DNA of 64,000 bases, from NCBI RefSeq assembly GCF_900496995.4, contig NC_044009.1, positions 42,989,505 to 43,053,504 of the forward strand. Reading direction: 5' to 3'. Numbering within the stretch: position 1 is the first letter of the stretch; every line of letters starts with the position of its first letter. The position numbers and the translations under genes are program-made. Source of the stretch: Aquila chrysaetos chrysaetos. Its lineage: Eukaryota; Chordata; Aves; Accipitriformes; Accipitridae. Shown piece by piece: positions 11,976-26,000 of the stretch. Under the pieces are notes generated by a model that saw only the letters and a list, made by a program, of their open reading frames with translations, was not told the origin of the DNA and made no database searches.

Positions 11976-12425
11976 TTCTGTCCCTCTGCCACCCCGTGTT
12001 TGGTGCAGGTACCAATGAACCATGGAAGTTCACGTGTTGCCACCATGATTCCTACCCCAAATCCTGGAATTGGCCAAGGAGCACACCCCAATTGTGCCAC
12101 AGACCCAGAAACAAGGAGGAACTAATCCCACTGTTTTCATTTTTATTTTTATTCCTGGTTAAACATGAAAATGCCCAATGGATATCCAAAACTAACACAA
12201 CAGGATGGTTGTATAGAATATTACAAACAAGACAGCAGGGCCTCAAACATTCTTCTGCTGGAGAATATAGTTACTACGCAAGTGCACAGTGCCAAAATAT
12301 CCCACTTTAAGGGCCAAGGAAAGCCCAGACAGACAGGTCTCCAGCATAAAAGATAACAACAACCTACTCTTCCTGGTCACCTGATCTCTAGGAAAGCAGA
12401 CAGAACAAATGAATCATTTTGCAGT

Positions 12426-12431
12426 TTTATT
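12426..12431 (-). terminator. candidate polyadenylation signal of OSBPL11 (proximal)
   Basis: AATAAA on the minus strand followed by a ttgttctgtctg stretch about 15-30 bases downstream. It would give a 3' UTR of about 1.6 kb. Confidence 0.35.
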
Positions 12432-14012
12432 ATCCCCACCCCCGCTTCTCACAAATGGACTATGACTCGCATTGAGATCTCAGTGCATTTCACAGCAAAA
12501 AAAAAAATGTACAAGAGGATCAAAATAGTTGTGCATAAACCCAACTCTTTTTTTGCACAATTTACAGTTTGTGTGAAAGTTAACATGGTTATTTAAACCT
12601 TCTGATGCATTCTTACACTTGTATCTTCTCCATTGAAAACATCTTACCAGATGACACAGTTGTGAGTTCTCATGGTGCTGGATCAGGTGCAGCCATTGCC
12701 ATGGCTGGGAAGTGGCAGATAATGTTATATACACTGACTGGAAGACTACATCAGAAGAAAAAACAGATTAAGGCACCACTGTTGGAAAAATTAAGGTAGC
12801 TTGTAGTTACAACAATAACGAAAGCCATAATAAGTACTATTCTTAATTGCCAGCAATTCTTAGACTTCGATAAAATAGTTATAAAAAAAACCCACAAAGG
12901 ATGTTTGTACCTGAATACAGTTTCCTGATATCTGATTGTGTTTCAAATCAATACCCAGTCCTCAGCATAATCAGCCTTTTTGTTTTTTTAAGGTAAGATG
13001 AAGAACCAGGACCTACGGTCCATATATTCACAGGTCACATTTCACTGCTTTGTTCTGAGTCACACCACAGGAGAAAAACCAAAACAATCCAAAGGACAGT
13101 TTATAACACTGATACTTCACCTCTGAGATGATTAGATGGGCAGAGAAATTTAAATACAAAATTGTACGTTTTCTGTTCATTTTGAAAGCCTTAGTCCTCA
13201 GGAAGGGAAGGTGGAGGAGGAAAAAAAAGGCCAAACCTCATTACATTATAACATGAGAAAAATCAAAGTCACTCAAAGAGATTTAATAAAATTAGGAGTT
13301 GAAAAGTGTTCAAATTACTTCTCCAATTCAAGTCAATTATTTCAAGTATATTAAAACGTTTCAGAGGAAAAATTTCTCCATGGTTACAATTCTAATTGCT
13401 TTTATAAATCCATAAAAAAGAAAGGTAGTCTTTACATATATCCCATATTCCTCCGATGCATGCACGTGTTCTTTCTGAAGAAAACAGTCGTCACGATCCA
13501 GTTGTTTCTTAACACTGATTTCAGGCACATCTTCCAAACACCCCTCCAGTTTTCGCCAAAAAGGTTAATCACTGGGCATAAAAGCAGCAATTTTTTGTTG
13601 CTGTTGTCTACATGGGTACTGAGCAGGTTTCAGTTATTAAAGAGCTTGATGCAAATTCCGAAAAAAGTTCCCATGTCACTCCAAAATTCAACAGTTCCTT
13701 CTTCTCTTAGGCAGCTTTTGCAATCAGATCTACTTCGAAGAATCTTACGCAATTCAGATAAAATCTCTTGGATCATACAAAAAACAAGTTGGTTGAATGT
13801 ACCTGGCAAGTTTGTCTCTATGACTTGGATTTTTTTTTTTAATCTTTTTTTTTTTTTTTAATAGCTTTAAAGTGCCCTAGTATATTTATTTCTTTATGCT
13901 CATTTAAACTTTCACAATTACATAAAAAGGGGACACTCAGTGTGATTACTGTGTTTTGAGAGACAGAGGAAAAGGAGAGGAAAATCAGAAAACTCATCTT
14001 AAAGCAGCTTTT

Positions 14013-14090
14013 CTAGTTAGTGTCTGTTTGCTGAGTTTGCACAGTGGAGACTGTTTTCCAGAGGGGTTTATGATAAACCCAGCCATCTCC
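14013..14090 (-). CDS. OSBPL11: OSBPL11 exon 13 (C-terminus and stop)
   Basis: Acceptor aaattgcag at 14091. Encodes [18 protein letters not shown], then a variable TQQTDTN tail and TAG at 14015-14013. Only 25 codons, found by homology of the WVYHKPLW motif. Confidence 0.95.
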   Translation of the reverse strand, partial: GDGWVYHKPLWKTVSTVQTQQTDTN

Positions 14091-17000
14091 CTGCAATTTA
14101 AAGAGAAAATATGGTTATAATAAAGACACTGCCCCAGGAGAATTCCCTTCACAAAACTATTAGACTGATAGCTGTGAAAACCAGAAGGACATAGCTTGCA
14201 CCTTTAACTCCTACAGATTAAGACACCGAGATCAACGCTGCAGGCTTCTGAGACTACTTCAGAACATGTACGGACTCTTGCTGAGCCACAGCATGCTCTG
14301 GGAATCGACTGCACTTGTAATTAACCCAGACAGAAAGCCACTCTTCTCAACTCCATGATGCAGATTACTTTCAAAAGCCAAACAAGAAGCCAGCAGAGAG
14401 GCAGCTATCCAGGATTATCAACTCTAACACAGCCCAACTGCTTACCCAGAAATGAAGCAGCTCAGGATTATGTTTAAACATTTTCTGAATAGATCTGTAT
14501 CTTGGATTAGCAACAGAATTTCTCATCTTCTAAATCTAGATACTAACAATACAAATATCTGAACTAATCTTACTAATATAGCTTTAGAGAACAAAAAAAC
14601 CCTTATCGCAGCTAACAGATAAGCTAAAAGTTTTGTTAAAAACAAAACAAAACTGGAAGAAAGCCAAGAAAAAACACTTTTTAGCCTATGTTTTAAACCC
14701 TTGCTAGATCACAGATAGAGGAAGAAGAAGAAGAAAGGGGAGTTACATTACTGCAGTTTAATAGATAAAGCTTTCACTACAAGGAGAATCTAAACTACTA
14801 CAGCATAACTTTTAGTTTAGTCCTCCCCTCCTGCAAGGGGGTCAGCAAAGCTCTCTACACAAGCAGGGTCTCATCATCTGGATCACACAGAAAGCCTATT
14901 TTGAAGTTATCGTACCAGCATTCCCCAGTCTTCCTAGGCAGGCTGCAGTCCACCTTGTTAAAAGTCTCACTATATTATTATTACTACCATTATTGAAATA
15001 CAGGTTAAGCCACTGAACAAATAAACTCCATCCAAAACGTAACATACGAGAACAAAAAAAGTTCTAAGCTGAGAATTAATTCATGTTCCTTCTTGCTAAC
15101 AGTAATATCTTGGGTTCATACACACACAACATAAGCAAAATTAGTACTACTGTTTTTTTTTCTTAGGGTATTTACTGTTACAGTCTACTTACACGTGTAC
15201 ATGTAAAGCTGTTTTCCACGTGCCATGAGGAAGTGCCTGGTAAAAGAAACCGGACCACAAAACAGGCAAACATTTTGTTGCAAGGGAATTGCAAAATCAA
15301 AGTGTTTGGGAAGTGAAGGGTAAAGTCAAACCTTTACATGTTTGGGAGCGCTTATGTCACCTTACTTCTATGGAACCCACAGAGCTAAACTGTAAGATCT
15401 AAGGCCAAGTACCCTATTCTGACAGGACACAGACCTATATATGCACCTGCTTTCATTGTAGCTCTGCCTCTGCCTTCATCAACAGCTATCTGCTTGGGAA
15501 CTTACATCTTTAAGGAAGTATTTAGTACACCAAGGTGTTTCTGTTTCAGCACGAAGCCTCTCTTCATTCCTCTGCTGTTCTTCAAGGGCTCGCTTGTGCT
15601 CCGTAGCCTTATCGATGTCTCCATCCCGCAGAGACTCTGTTACATGCTGCCACAGCCTCCTACAAAACAAATTGTTAACTTTACTTTTCCAAAGTTTTCT
15701 CAGCCTGCCACCTTGAACTACAGGATCACCACATGCAGTTCAGAACAGGACCATTCCCTCCACTTATACATGACAGACCAACCCAGGTCAGAGCAGGATG
15801 GTGCAGCCCAGGTGGAAGGGCTCACGGCCAAGTCTTATAGCTACGCTAGCAATTAGAAGCAGATAGGAATGGCTCTGAGGTTTTGGCTGTGATAATCTAA
15901 TGTCTGTATACCTTTAAAATTGCTGTGGAAGTGTTATTCAACAAGCAGTTTCTTGTGAGGACCTCCCTTGTCAGGAGCTGCCCCGCTGTGTAGCTGATGG
16001 TTAAATACAAAACAAATAAGGAGGCTCTGTTGTAGCAGGTACTTTATGAACCCCTAAGACAACTCTGTCCATGGATAAAAGAGACGAGATAAATAAACAT
16101 GTGCCTGCACTTTTTTTTTTTGCACTTTTTATTATGCGTTTATGTTTTGTTTTTAAAAAAATAAAATTCAGATCACTGCTGCTAAGTACTATCCACAAGT
16201 AATATCTACATTTGCAGGTTTTCCTAAGGCATTCATTAGACCGCTTAGCACAAAAAGGGTCAGACAACAGTAAACACATACTCTACCTAGATTCAAATGG
16301 TCCTTGTTTCTCAAGGGGACGGACTCGTTTTCTTGTCACAGACAGCTTTGTCAAGTCCACGTATTTTGTCTCCCCATTGCTGTAGGTGAACTCAAGTACA
16401 CTGTTCCACTCTCCTTGCACTCTGCAGACCACTGTGTTTGTCATGTTCTGTTTCACTTCACCTGTGACTCTAGGAAAGCAATTAATTTTTAAAAGGCCAT
16501 GGCTGAAGACACCTGAGGAGCGTTCCTTGCATAACCACTCAACTTAATTCTGAATGAGTTTGCAAACTTGTCACACTGTCTTAAGAAATGTTAGTTACTT
16601 GAATTGCATTTGCATGGAGAATTTCAAAGAGCAAAGCGACTTTTACTCGTTGCTCTAGTTCTCTTCATGTTACCCAGGAAACTCCATTTTTGGCTTCAGC
16701 TTAAACTTGTTTCAAACCTTTTAACAGAACTAAAGATGGAAAAGAAACTAACACAGGCTGGTTCACATGTAACAAGCAGTTGATGTTTCCACTTGAAACA
16801 TCACATCAGATACATAGTTCAGACTTAAAAAATAAAAATTGAACTTTCTAGCAAGCATGTATCTCACTACCTGCTGGAACTTTATCTCACATCTTTTTAC
16901 ATCTCAATGTTCTCGGTATGTAGGTGGTCTCATTTTTATGTTGCTCACATTAGCAGCAGACACACAAAGGCAGAAAGCAAGGTGGGAAACTAGGAATCAG

Positions 17001-20000
17001 GAGAACTGCTTTTCTTTCCTGCCTCTTCCACAGAAACCTCTGCCAATAACAAGATAGTAAAAATGTCTAATACACAATATTTCATTCAAAGTGTTGCACA
17101 GATGCTCCAGCATCACCATAATTGCACACACTGATGCATATTTTTCTTCTCAACATCAAGACCCGTCCAAAGACCTCCCGACACTCACTTCATCCCGAAT
17201 CAAGGAGTGGAAGCTTACTGAGCATTGCTAGGCAAGCAAATTACCACCCTCAAACAGAACTTTTCTCCTAGGAAGAGGAAACAAAAGGGTCTATGCAAAC
17301 AAGACTTGAGACATTCTCACTTGTAAGGTGCTGCAGGATTCACAAAGGACACTATCTCCAGCTCCACTGCCGCCCAGCGCTGTTTTTGTTCATATCCTGC
17401 TTACTATAATTAATAAAATTCCAATTAACTATATTGATTGATTGATGTAATTTATAACACAATTAAACCGCAATTACCTGTACACAAGCTCTCTACAACA
17501 CACCACTCTCCAGCTCCCCTTCCCACAGTTCATCAGCACTCACACAAAGTACCCGTTACATCTCCTTTCACACTTACATTATGTGCAGCTAATAATAGCT
17601 AAGTTGCGCACCACTGGTTTGCTCTTATTTCCTTTGAACAACTGCATACAGAAGAGCAGAAAACAGCAGTTCTGTGCTCCCACCTTGCCCACGCTGGCTG
17701 CGTGGTGTCACACTCAGAGGCAGAAGGGAGCGCAGGACACGTAGATGCCACTTCCCGTCTTCCACATGCACTGGTCACTTCCAGCTGTGTCTGCATCTAC
17801 CTGTCCACCCCCCCAAGCCTGGCATCAAAACAGAGAAATTGATTTCTCAGGCAACGAAACAAGTATCACAGGCCAGACCTTCCAGCACAGAGATACTGGA
17901 TGCCAGTCAAGTCAGAGCTGTGGGGAACGCCCGGGGCAAGTGGGGAAAGCTCACAGCCAGCTCAGAGCAGGAGGCAGCAGCCAGGGCTTCTGCCACATCT
18001 TGCACATGCGGGAGGCAGCTGGAGCCACATCACAGTCCAGCAGCTCAAACCTAATTTAACTTCATTAGAAAGATCTTCCAAAAAACCGGACTGATAAGTA
18101 TATGCTGCTCATGCACAGTTTTCCATTACAAAAACATTGTTGAAACAATATGAGCAATAAAAGCATGTTTACATTAAGCTATTACGCTTTTTTTTTGTGT
18201 GTAAGTTAACAAGCACTAACAGTTTCTGAAAACAACTGAAAGAGTAGGCGACAAGCAAGCAGCCTTCACTTCGTGCTGCTTTTTCATCCTGTGACTTCCA
18301 CACCTCACTGAAGCTATTACACACGGTGGAGTCCCTGTCCTCCTCCCAAGAGATCTCTGAACAGACTGAATCCAGAGGATGCCAGAGACCAGCCCATTCG
18401 GACTTTGCAGTTACATCTTCACAACTTCAAGAGCTTAATTTTTCCAAGCGCTGTGTGTTTACAACACAATACTGACATCCAGTATTTTAGTATCAACCAC
18501 AAAATTACTGTCTCTGCTCAGCTTAAAGTAAACAAAGTTATACCACTCACTACTAAGGTGCAGCATCCAGCTGCTACATTAAACTCTCATTGCAACCTAT
18601 ATTTCTTCAAGCTGCATTGCTCTGTGACACACAACCGTTCCCAGCATCGCAGATCATAATACCTGCCTGAACTAATATTAGTGATAAAAATCTGCTAGCA
18701 CTTATTTGTAAGCTTGGCATGATTGATATATGCCTAGCTGTTCGTTATCATCATCCTCTATTTCGTCAAGCTAAAGAGGTACAGGACCAAGGAGCCAATA
18801 TCCAGCTGAGGTCTAACAACAAGGGTCACTCTACAAAAAAATCTATAACATTGCCATAGCAACTCACTTGCGCTCTGCGTAACCATGACAACACTGCTGC
18901 TTCCCCATCAAGAGATTCTTTTGGCAATGTCCAATCATCACCATGTCAAATTTTCAATAGTTACAGTACCTTGAACAGATCTGTCTTTAAAAAGCCTCTA
19001 CATCTGTGACTAATTTCAGAGAGACAAATAACAAAACAGTTTCCAAAATTAAATCATTGAAGTAAAATTGCATCCTATCACTTATTTTTTATGGCACAAC
19101 AGGAGCTATTGCAAGGTGGAAGACACATTGTAAGCAATGGAAAAAAAAAAATCCCAAGTGATGCATCACTTTAAAATTGTCGCAAGTGAAACAGAGCTAC
19201 ATGTGAGCTTCAGTTCTCCAGGTGCCATTGGGAAAGGGGAGCTATGCTTGCAAGTTAAATTCAAAGCATGTATGGGAATTTATGGGGCAAAGCATCGCCT
19301 CAAGATGGGGGTTTTGGTGTTTGGTTTTTTTTCCTTTAAGCAATAAACACAGCCTTACTCTACTGTTTCAGGTAAAGTGATTTAGAGAAGACTGCTGATT
19401 TTTTTGCAACCTGAGAGCAACCCATGTTTAAGAAGTTCTGATGTTCTATGCTGTTACATGTTTCATTATGTGCTGGGTTTAGCTGGGATAGAATTAATTT
19501 TCTTCATAGCAGCTAGCATGGGGCCCTGTTTTGGATTTGTGCTGGAAACAGTATTGATAATTCAGGGATGTTTTAGCTGTTACTGAGCAGTGCTTACACA
19601 GAGCCAAGGCCTTTTCTGCTTCTCACCCCACCCCACCAGCGAGGAGGCTGGGGGGGCACAAGGAGTTGGGAGGGGACACAGCCAGGACAGCTGACCCCAA
19701 CTGACCCAAGGGATGTTCCAGACCATACGACCTCATGCTCAGCACATAAAACTGGGGGAAGAAGGAAGGGGGGGATGTCCAGAGTGATGGCGTTTTGTCT
19801 TCCCAAGTAACTGTCAGGCGTGATGGAGCCCTGCTTTCCTGGAGATGGCTGAACACCTGCCTGCCCATAGGAAGTGCTGAATTAATTCCTTGTTTTGCTT
19901 TGTTTGTGTGCACGGCTGTTGCTTTGCGTATTAAACTGTCTGTATCTCAACCCACGAGCTTTCTCACTTTTATTCTTCTGATTCTCTCCCCCGTCCCACC

Positions 20001-23000
20001 AGGGGGGAGTGAGTGAGCAGCTGTGTGGGGATTAGTTGCTGGCTGAGGTTAAACCACAACACATTATTATCTCTAACACATTTAATCTAAGAAAGGTTTA
20101 AACAAGCACTGTCCAGTAAACGGCTGAGTGTAAAATGGTCTGAAATCAGACATTCTTTGTGTGACTACTATTTAATTTTCTCCTTCCTCAATTAACTGTC
20201 TCTCTATTAGCACAAGGCTAATCTGCCGCAGTCTTACTACAAAATATCTAAAGACATCAATGTTAGTGAGTTTCAAAAGCTTTTGCACCAAGCGTGCAGA
20301 CACTTCCTACGATCTGCTAGATCCCTGGATCATCTTTCTTTTACCTGTTAGTTTTTGAACAAACATACACATGAAGAATTACCACTACAAGAATTATCAT
20401 TTTTGTCTTTAAAAAAGGTATTTTTACCTAGAGATTTTCTGTAAGTTGCTTAAACTTGATAGTCTTATGTTTCTTATACAGAAATCCTAAGACCAATAAG
20501 TAACAGAAGACTATTTACTAATGAACCCTGCAGTGCAACTACAATGCATGTTGCAAACAACATGCAATGGGAATAAAAGCCAGGAGCTCTGTTCTCCCTG
20601 TGGTTTGAACACAGAGTCAAAAAAACATGGAATTTCCTTACTGTTTTTAAATGTAACCTGACTTTTCCTTGAGGATCACATGAGATGCAGTTGTTTAGCT
20701 GATACTGTTTAAGAGCACAGTAATACCTCAAGTGTTTATAAACAGGAAAAACTACATTTTCTCAGACTACCAAATGAGTATTATTCAGCACACAGAACAG
20801 GGGAGTTACACAGCTACTGCAATTCTAGAGCACAGACTACGTGATAAAATAGAAAAAAAAAAAAAAGTGTTCTCACCGATGCAATTTGCCACCGTAGAAG
20901 GGCTTGGTGTGAAAGTTAATACTTGCAGAATACCCAGTCTTTGCACAGTTAATGTTGACTTTTCCTCCCAGTTCTACCCAGGGAACAGTTAAAATTGACC
21001 GAGCGTACGCACAGGGCAGAGAGAATGTGTATTCTTCCCCATGTTCCAAGAGACTTAAGAGACCTGTGTGAAGAAATACAAGAATTCTTAAATCAGCACC
21101 ATTTTAGAAAAGACCAAACGAGTTATTGAAACAGATAGCCAATACTATATCTGACTACTTTTCCTCATAGCCCCTCACACCAAAAAGGAAAAAAACAAAA
21201 CAAAACCAAACCCAAAAACCCAAACAACAAAAAAAAAAAAAAAAGCACAAAAGTGACATTTATTACAGATTCTAGATACAAACATTTTCCTGAAAGTACT
21301 AACCTGAGTAACATGTATTTATGTTTCTTTTGGGAAAACATATTTATCCGAATAATATTGCTCCATAAAGTACAATATTGTGCTGTGCAACATACTTTTC
21401 AGTAGTATGTAAAAGGGCTGGTCACACTCTTATTGACAGTTCTGGAGCATGTCAATGCAAGAATTATGCTGACAATAGGAAGTAATGAATGAATACCCTG
21501 AACTGCAGATCCTGAGGAAGGCTAATACTCCTGTTCTGTTTTCCCTCCCTGTAATACCCTATATGAAGGCAGGTAGCAGAGACAATTCGTCGCACTGCAT
21601 CTCTCTGCCAAGATAAATCCAACTCTTCCTGACAGTAGCTTTTGCAATAAATGTCAAGAATGTCGTAAAAACCTACAATTTTTCTTTGGGTTTTAAGATG
21701 TGTGGGTTTGACTCCTATGAAGAAAAAAAAAAAAACACGCAAGATCTACCTCTTGCCGTTACAAGAACATAGCATGACAACTGACTGCTGCCTGCATCAA
21801 CCCATGCCTCTGCAGCACATTATCACTGTGTATCTCACCTAAGTACGAAAAACATGAGAAATTCTGAAAAGTTATGACATGATTTGAGAAATGCCTTAGA
21901 AGAGATATTAACTTCAGAAATTACCTGGTATAGCCAAAGCATTGAGATGTGCCTTCCACATCCCCTGCCATGCTCATTCCCTTGTCCAGTACATAGTTTA
22001 CATGCAAGTGCCTGGAATCCCCAGTTACTGCGTAATATACACAGGGGACACAGAATGGGAGAGGCTGTCTCATCTCTTGCAGTAAATACTAGTACTAAAG
22101 GGAAATTACAGTTTAAGGGCAGTTACCCTTCTCTGTCCCTAAAGGATCCAATTCCTCCAGTTAAAGAAAATTAAAACTTGCATAGTAAGATACATTAAGT
22201 GCCATACATGCATATACAAGCATACTTCTATTTAATAAATGTCTGATGCAAATCAATTTGTCCGATGCTTTGGAAACATTCATAAATATCAGTTTACATC
22301 ACAGTAACTGCCCTTTGGTTTAAAAGTAAAAATTTTATTTCCAAATATAATCCTGATTTTTGGCAAAGCATAAACCTATCTAGATTTTTCCCCCATATGA
22401 AAACTTGCTGTGTATAATGAGGACTTGTCATATCTTCTGTACTTTGTGAACAGTAAAAATAAAGTAAGAAATCGCTGAATGATTGTACGTTAAGGCTTGC
22501 AGATCACAGAGACTAGAGGAAAACCAGAAGTACGTGGAAAAAAAAAAATCTGAAAACCCACTGACATGTTCTGTAAGCAGATTTTTATTTTTTTTTAAAT
22601 CTTCCAAATAAAACTACTGAGCAGCATTCATCTGTATTTCTGCCAGAGGAGTATAACATCAACTTTCCTATCAAACTAGTAATATTTTAACAACCTTCTA
22701 AAACAAATAAAGGACGGAAGTAACACTTACCCTCACCAATCATTGTCACTCCTATTGACATTCCTAAGAATTTACTTTTTGTCCAGACGTGGGCATTGAC
22801 ACACATCTTTCTCTCTACACATTCAGCATAAAACCCTGAGACAGGAGGGTGGTGGGACACTTGCTCGGCTACAAATTTTACTGTATAGTAGTCCAGCTCT
22901 GTTTGGCCTTCCCTATCTTTAGACAGAGTTACTTGCTCTGAGGAAGAGTGAGCAGAGAAGTTACTGCCAGCATCAGTGGCTACATCGCTCTTCGGCATCC

Positions 23001-26000
23001 TCCAGGAGCAGTGAAACGTTTCCCCAATGATTGGATTGTATGGTTTCTTTGCAATAGCTCCTTTGCGACCTTCGTGAAATGAAGTGAGATAATACTCAAC
23101 AAAGCGGATCATCCTCTCCTCAGGGGTAGTGCCATTTGTGATTGCAATGAAGAGATCTGGGTGGGACATAAAGTCTGCATACATCTCCAGCAACGATCGT
23201 TTCTCTAAAATAAAAGTGGGAAGAACCACCTGAAATAAAAGAAAACCCAGAAAGCTCTAGTAAGTAAAACAAAGAGACGGGCATTTTTACAAGGGAAGTT
23301 TCTCAGGTGGAGGATTCCGTCCTGTTTTGGACACACTTTCAGGCTGAACTTTCTTGTGCCTCTTCTAAGATGTGAGCAAAATACAGTGATCAGAGGTCCC
23401 AGAAAAACAATTTACAAGGAGAAAAAAGCCCAATAAGTACTATTAGGATGAAAGAGGTTGAAAGAGACTGAGCATCCCTCAAAAAAACATGAAAGAGCTG
23501 CAAAGAGATAACATGTCCCACATGTCTGTGGAGGAGAAAACAAGCAGGAAGGAGCTCAAACTATAGGAAGGAAGATTCAGAGCAGAGGTTACGAAAGGTT
23601 TCATCTAATGGAGAGAAAAGCAGGGAAGCTATGCCAGTGCTCTTGAGAGCCTGCAGAGTCTCTCTCACCACAGCAACTAGGACAAGCATCCATGAGAAAT
23701 AACATAGCTGATCCTGTACCTCTGAGCAGAAGACCTTATACTTTCCCAGTTACATTCACCACTATAAAAAACAGCAGTCCTGTCCTTTGCTGGGCCAAGA
23801 GCAATACTGTAGGGTAAGAGGCTGTGGGTATCATCAGTCTTTTCCTTCCCTGTAGTGGCAACTAACCTCATGTAACTAACTGCTGTAAAGAGCAACACAG
23901 GGTATCTCAACCATGAGATCAAGATAGTCCATTTAAATTAGCTGCATTCAAAGAGGTAGAGCACAGACATAAGACTCTTAATAGATATACAAGTTAAGCG
24001 GAATACACTTGCCATGTTGTTGCAACACCAACCTGGAATATTAAAGTTGCTTTTCACTTCAGTACCCTGATATTTAAGTTAAGTGTGATTCTAACAACTT
24101 CATTACCCATTTTGAAGTCAGGCTCATTACATTTCAATGCTTTGCTCACTCTGAACTAAAGACAATTCTACACGCACAGCCAAAAGTCACAACTGGGAGA
24201 CAGACTTGACAATTTTTTTTCAACTAAGAGAAAAAGATAGACCAAATCCCATCTTCAATGTAAGTGAAAAAATGACTTAATAAATTCCTGATTAAGCAGT
24301 GGGGGTTTAAGTTTGGCCCACAGGCAGCAGGGCCTGTTCATATCACCTTTTTTTTTTTTCCTGAATTGTGAAATGTAAGCTCCACAATACAAGTGTTTCT
24401 AGTGGTCAAGTAGCTAGTGCTCAAAAAACAGAGCTTGAAAAAAAAAAAAAATTATAATCCATAATTCCAAGAAAGAGAGTGCTTTCCTCATTATTCCATG
24501 TAAAATCCATTTTTTTCTTTAAAAGTGTCTAGTGCTTGTGGTAAGAAGTCTTTACAGGAGTGAATTGAACATAAGCTGGCAGCAGCCTGATTTTCCCAGA
24601 TTTGCTGCCCAAGTTGTTTAGTAGCAACTGAGTGTTAATTTTTCAAAGCTGCTTGCTTTTGAGATCTGCACTAAAGTGTCAAACCCAATTCTCTCCAGTA
24701 TAACTTTGCTCCTCCTTGCTATAGCTGTGAGCAAACACAGAAATAAGAGTAGGACAGAATGGTGTAAACAGACATCTGAGGATAGATAATGGGCAACCAA
24801 AAGAAAACTTCTTTTCAGAAGCAGCATGAATACAGGTGTAGGGTTATGCAAATTGCATGTAGAAGCATTATCAAGTGAGAAAAAAGATCATGGAAGGAAA
24901 GCAGAAAGACAAAAATATAAGAAAGCTGCAGAAAACAACATGGGAAGAGTAAGGTGCAAACACAGGAAAGAAAATAGGCCATTACAAGAAAGCCAACAAA
25001 AACATAGTAGAAAACACAAAGAGAATGTAATAGAAAAGATATGGCCAGTTGCATTAAAGAAAATCCACTACCTCAGCACGCTTCACTTAAAACCTGCCTC
25101 AAACTGGGACATTGTATCTTGGGACCTGAAGTTCCTACAGGCGACAATTTCATATTAAACTCAATATTGTTCAATACAGGAGTTGAGTCTAAAATGACAC
25201 TTCACTTTTACTGCAGCCAGTCTTCACGCTTCAGTTACTTACTCTTGTTAAGTCCATGCCAAGTTTCAGCTGAGACAAGAGATGCAAGATAACACTGCGC
25301 TGTTCTTCCACCGCTCCTAGATCATCTTCTTTATCATCACAGATATCCTCCAGCTCCTCATCTGGATTTACTTCTTCAGGTTCCTAGGATAAGAGCCATA
25401 AACATCAGCTCAAAGATGTGACTGGCCAGACAACATCCAAAAAGGACTTCATATTGTATTTAACTGTCCATGTATGAAAAAAAGACTAAACAAACCCCTG
25501 CAGAGAGCTACACAATGGAATCTACCCCAAGATAAACAACAGCTGAAACATTTAAAGGGACATTAAGATAACTCAGTGCAGACTTCATCTAGCAGATTCA
25601 GGCTAAGATTTCGCACTATCTCTCACACACACAAAAAAAGCTTAAAAGCAAGTATGACCTGTTTTCCTGTAAGTTTTGTGAGCTAACAGAATGGCAGGCA
25701 TCTAACACATACAGAAAAATCGCAAAGCAAAAGCTAGCAGAGAGTCCAACCACCTCACTAACACCCCTTCACCTCCACACTACTTCAGGCTTTCCAGTGT
25801 TGCCATCATTATTCCAAAGGCTGCAGCAAATGGTACTTTCTAGTCACTTGCTTACTGTCATACCCAATGAAAAGCAATTAACATATCTCCAGGCCAGTCT
25901 TCACAAGCATTATGAATGTTGCTGCTAGTGCCAATATGTAACAGTAAAGGAAAAAGGAAAAGTAACTTGGAGTAGTTTTATAAAAACAACAAAAAACCCC

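Larger units (their letters stand above)
11950..14012 (-). other. OSBPL11: OSBPL11 3' UTR (approximate extent)
   Basis: The UTR runs leftward from the stop at 14013. Its end is inferred from minus-strand AATAAA hexamers at 12426-12431 and 11970-11975. The latter is followed by a T/GT-rich tract (11965-11930) as expected downstream of a cleavage site. An earlier hexamer at 13885-13890 is followed by A-rich sequence, which fits a true cleavage site less well. Confidence 0.45.
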
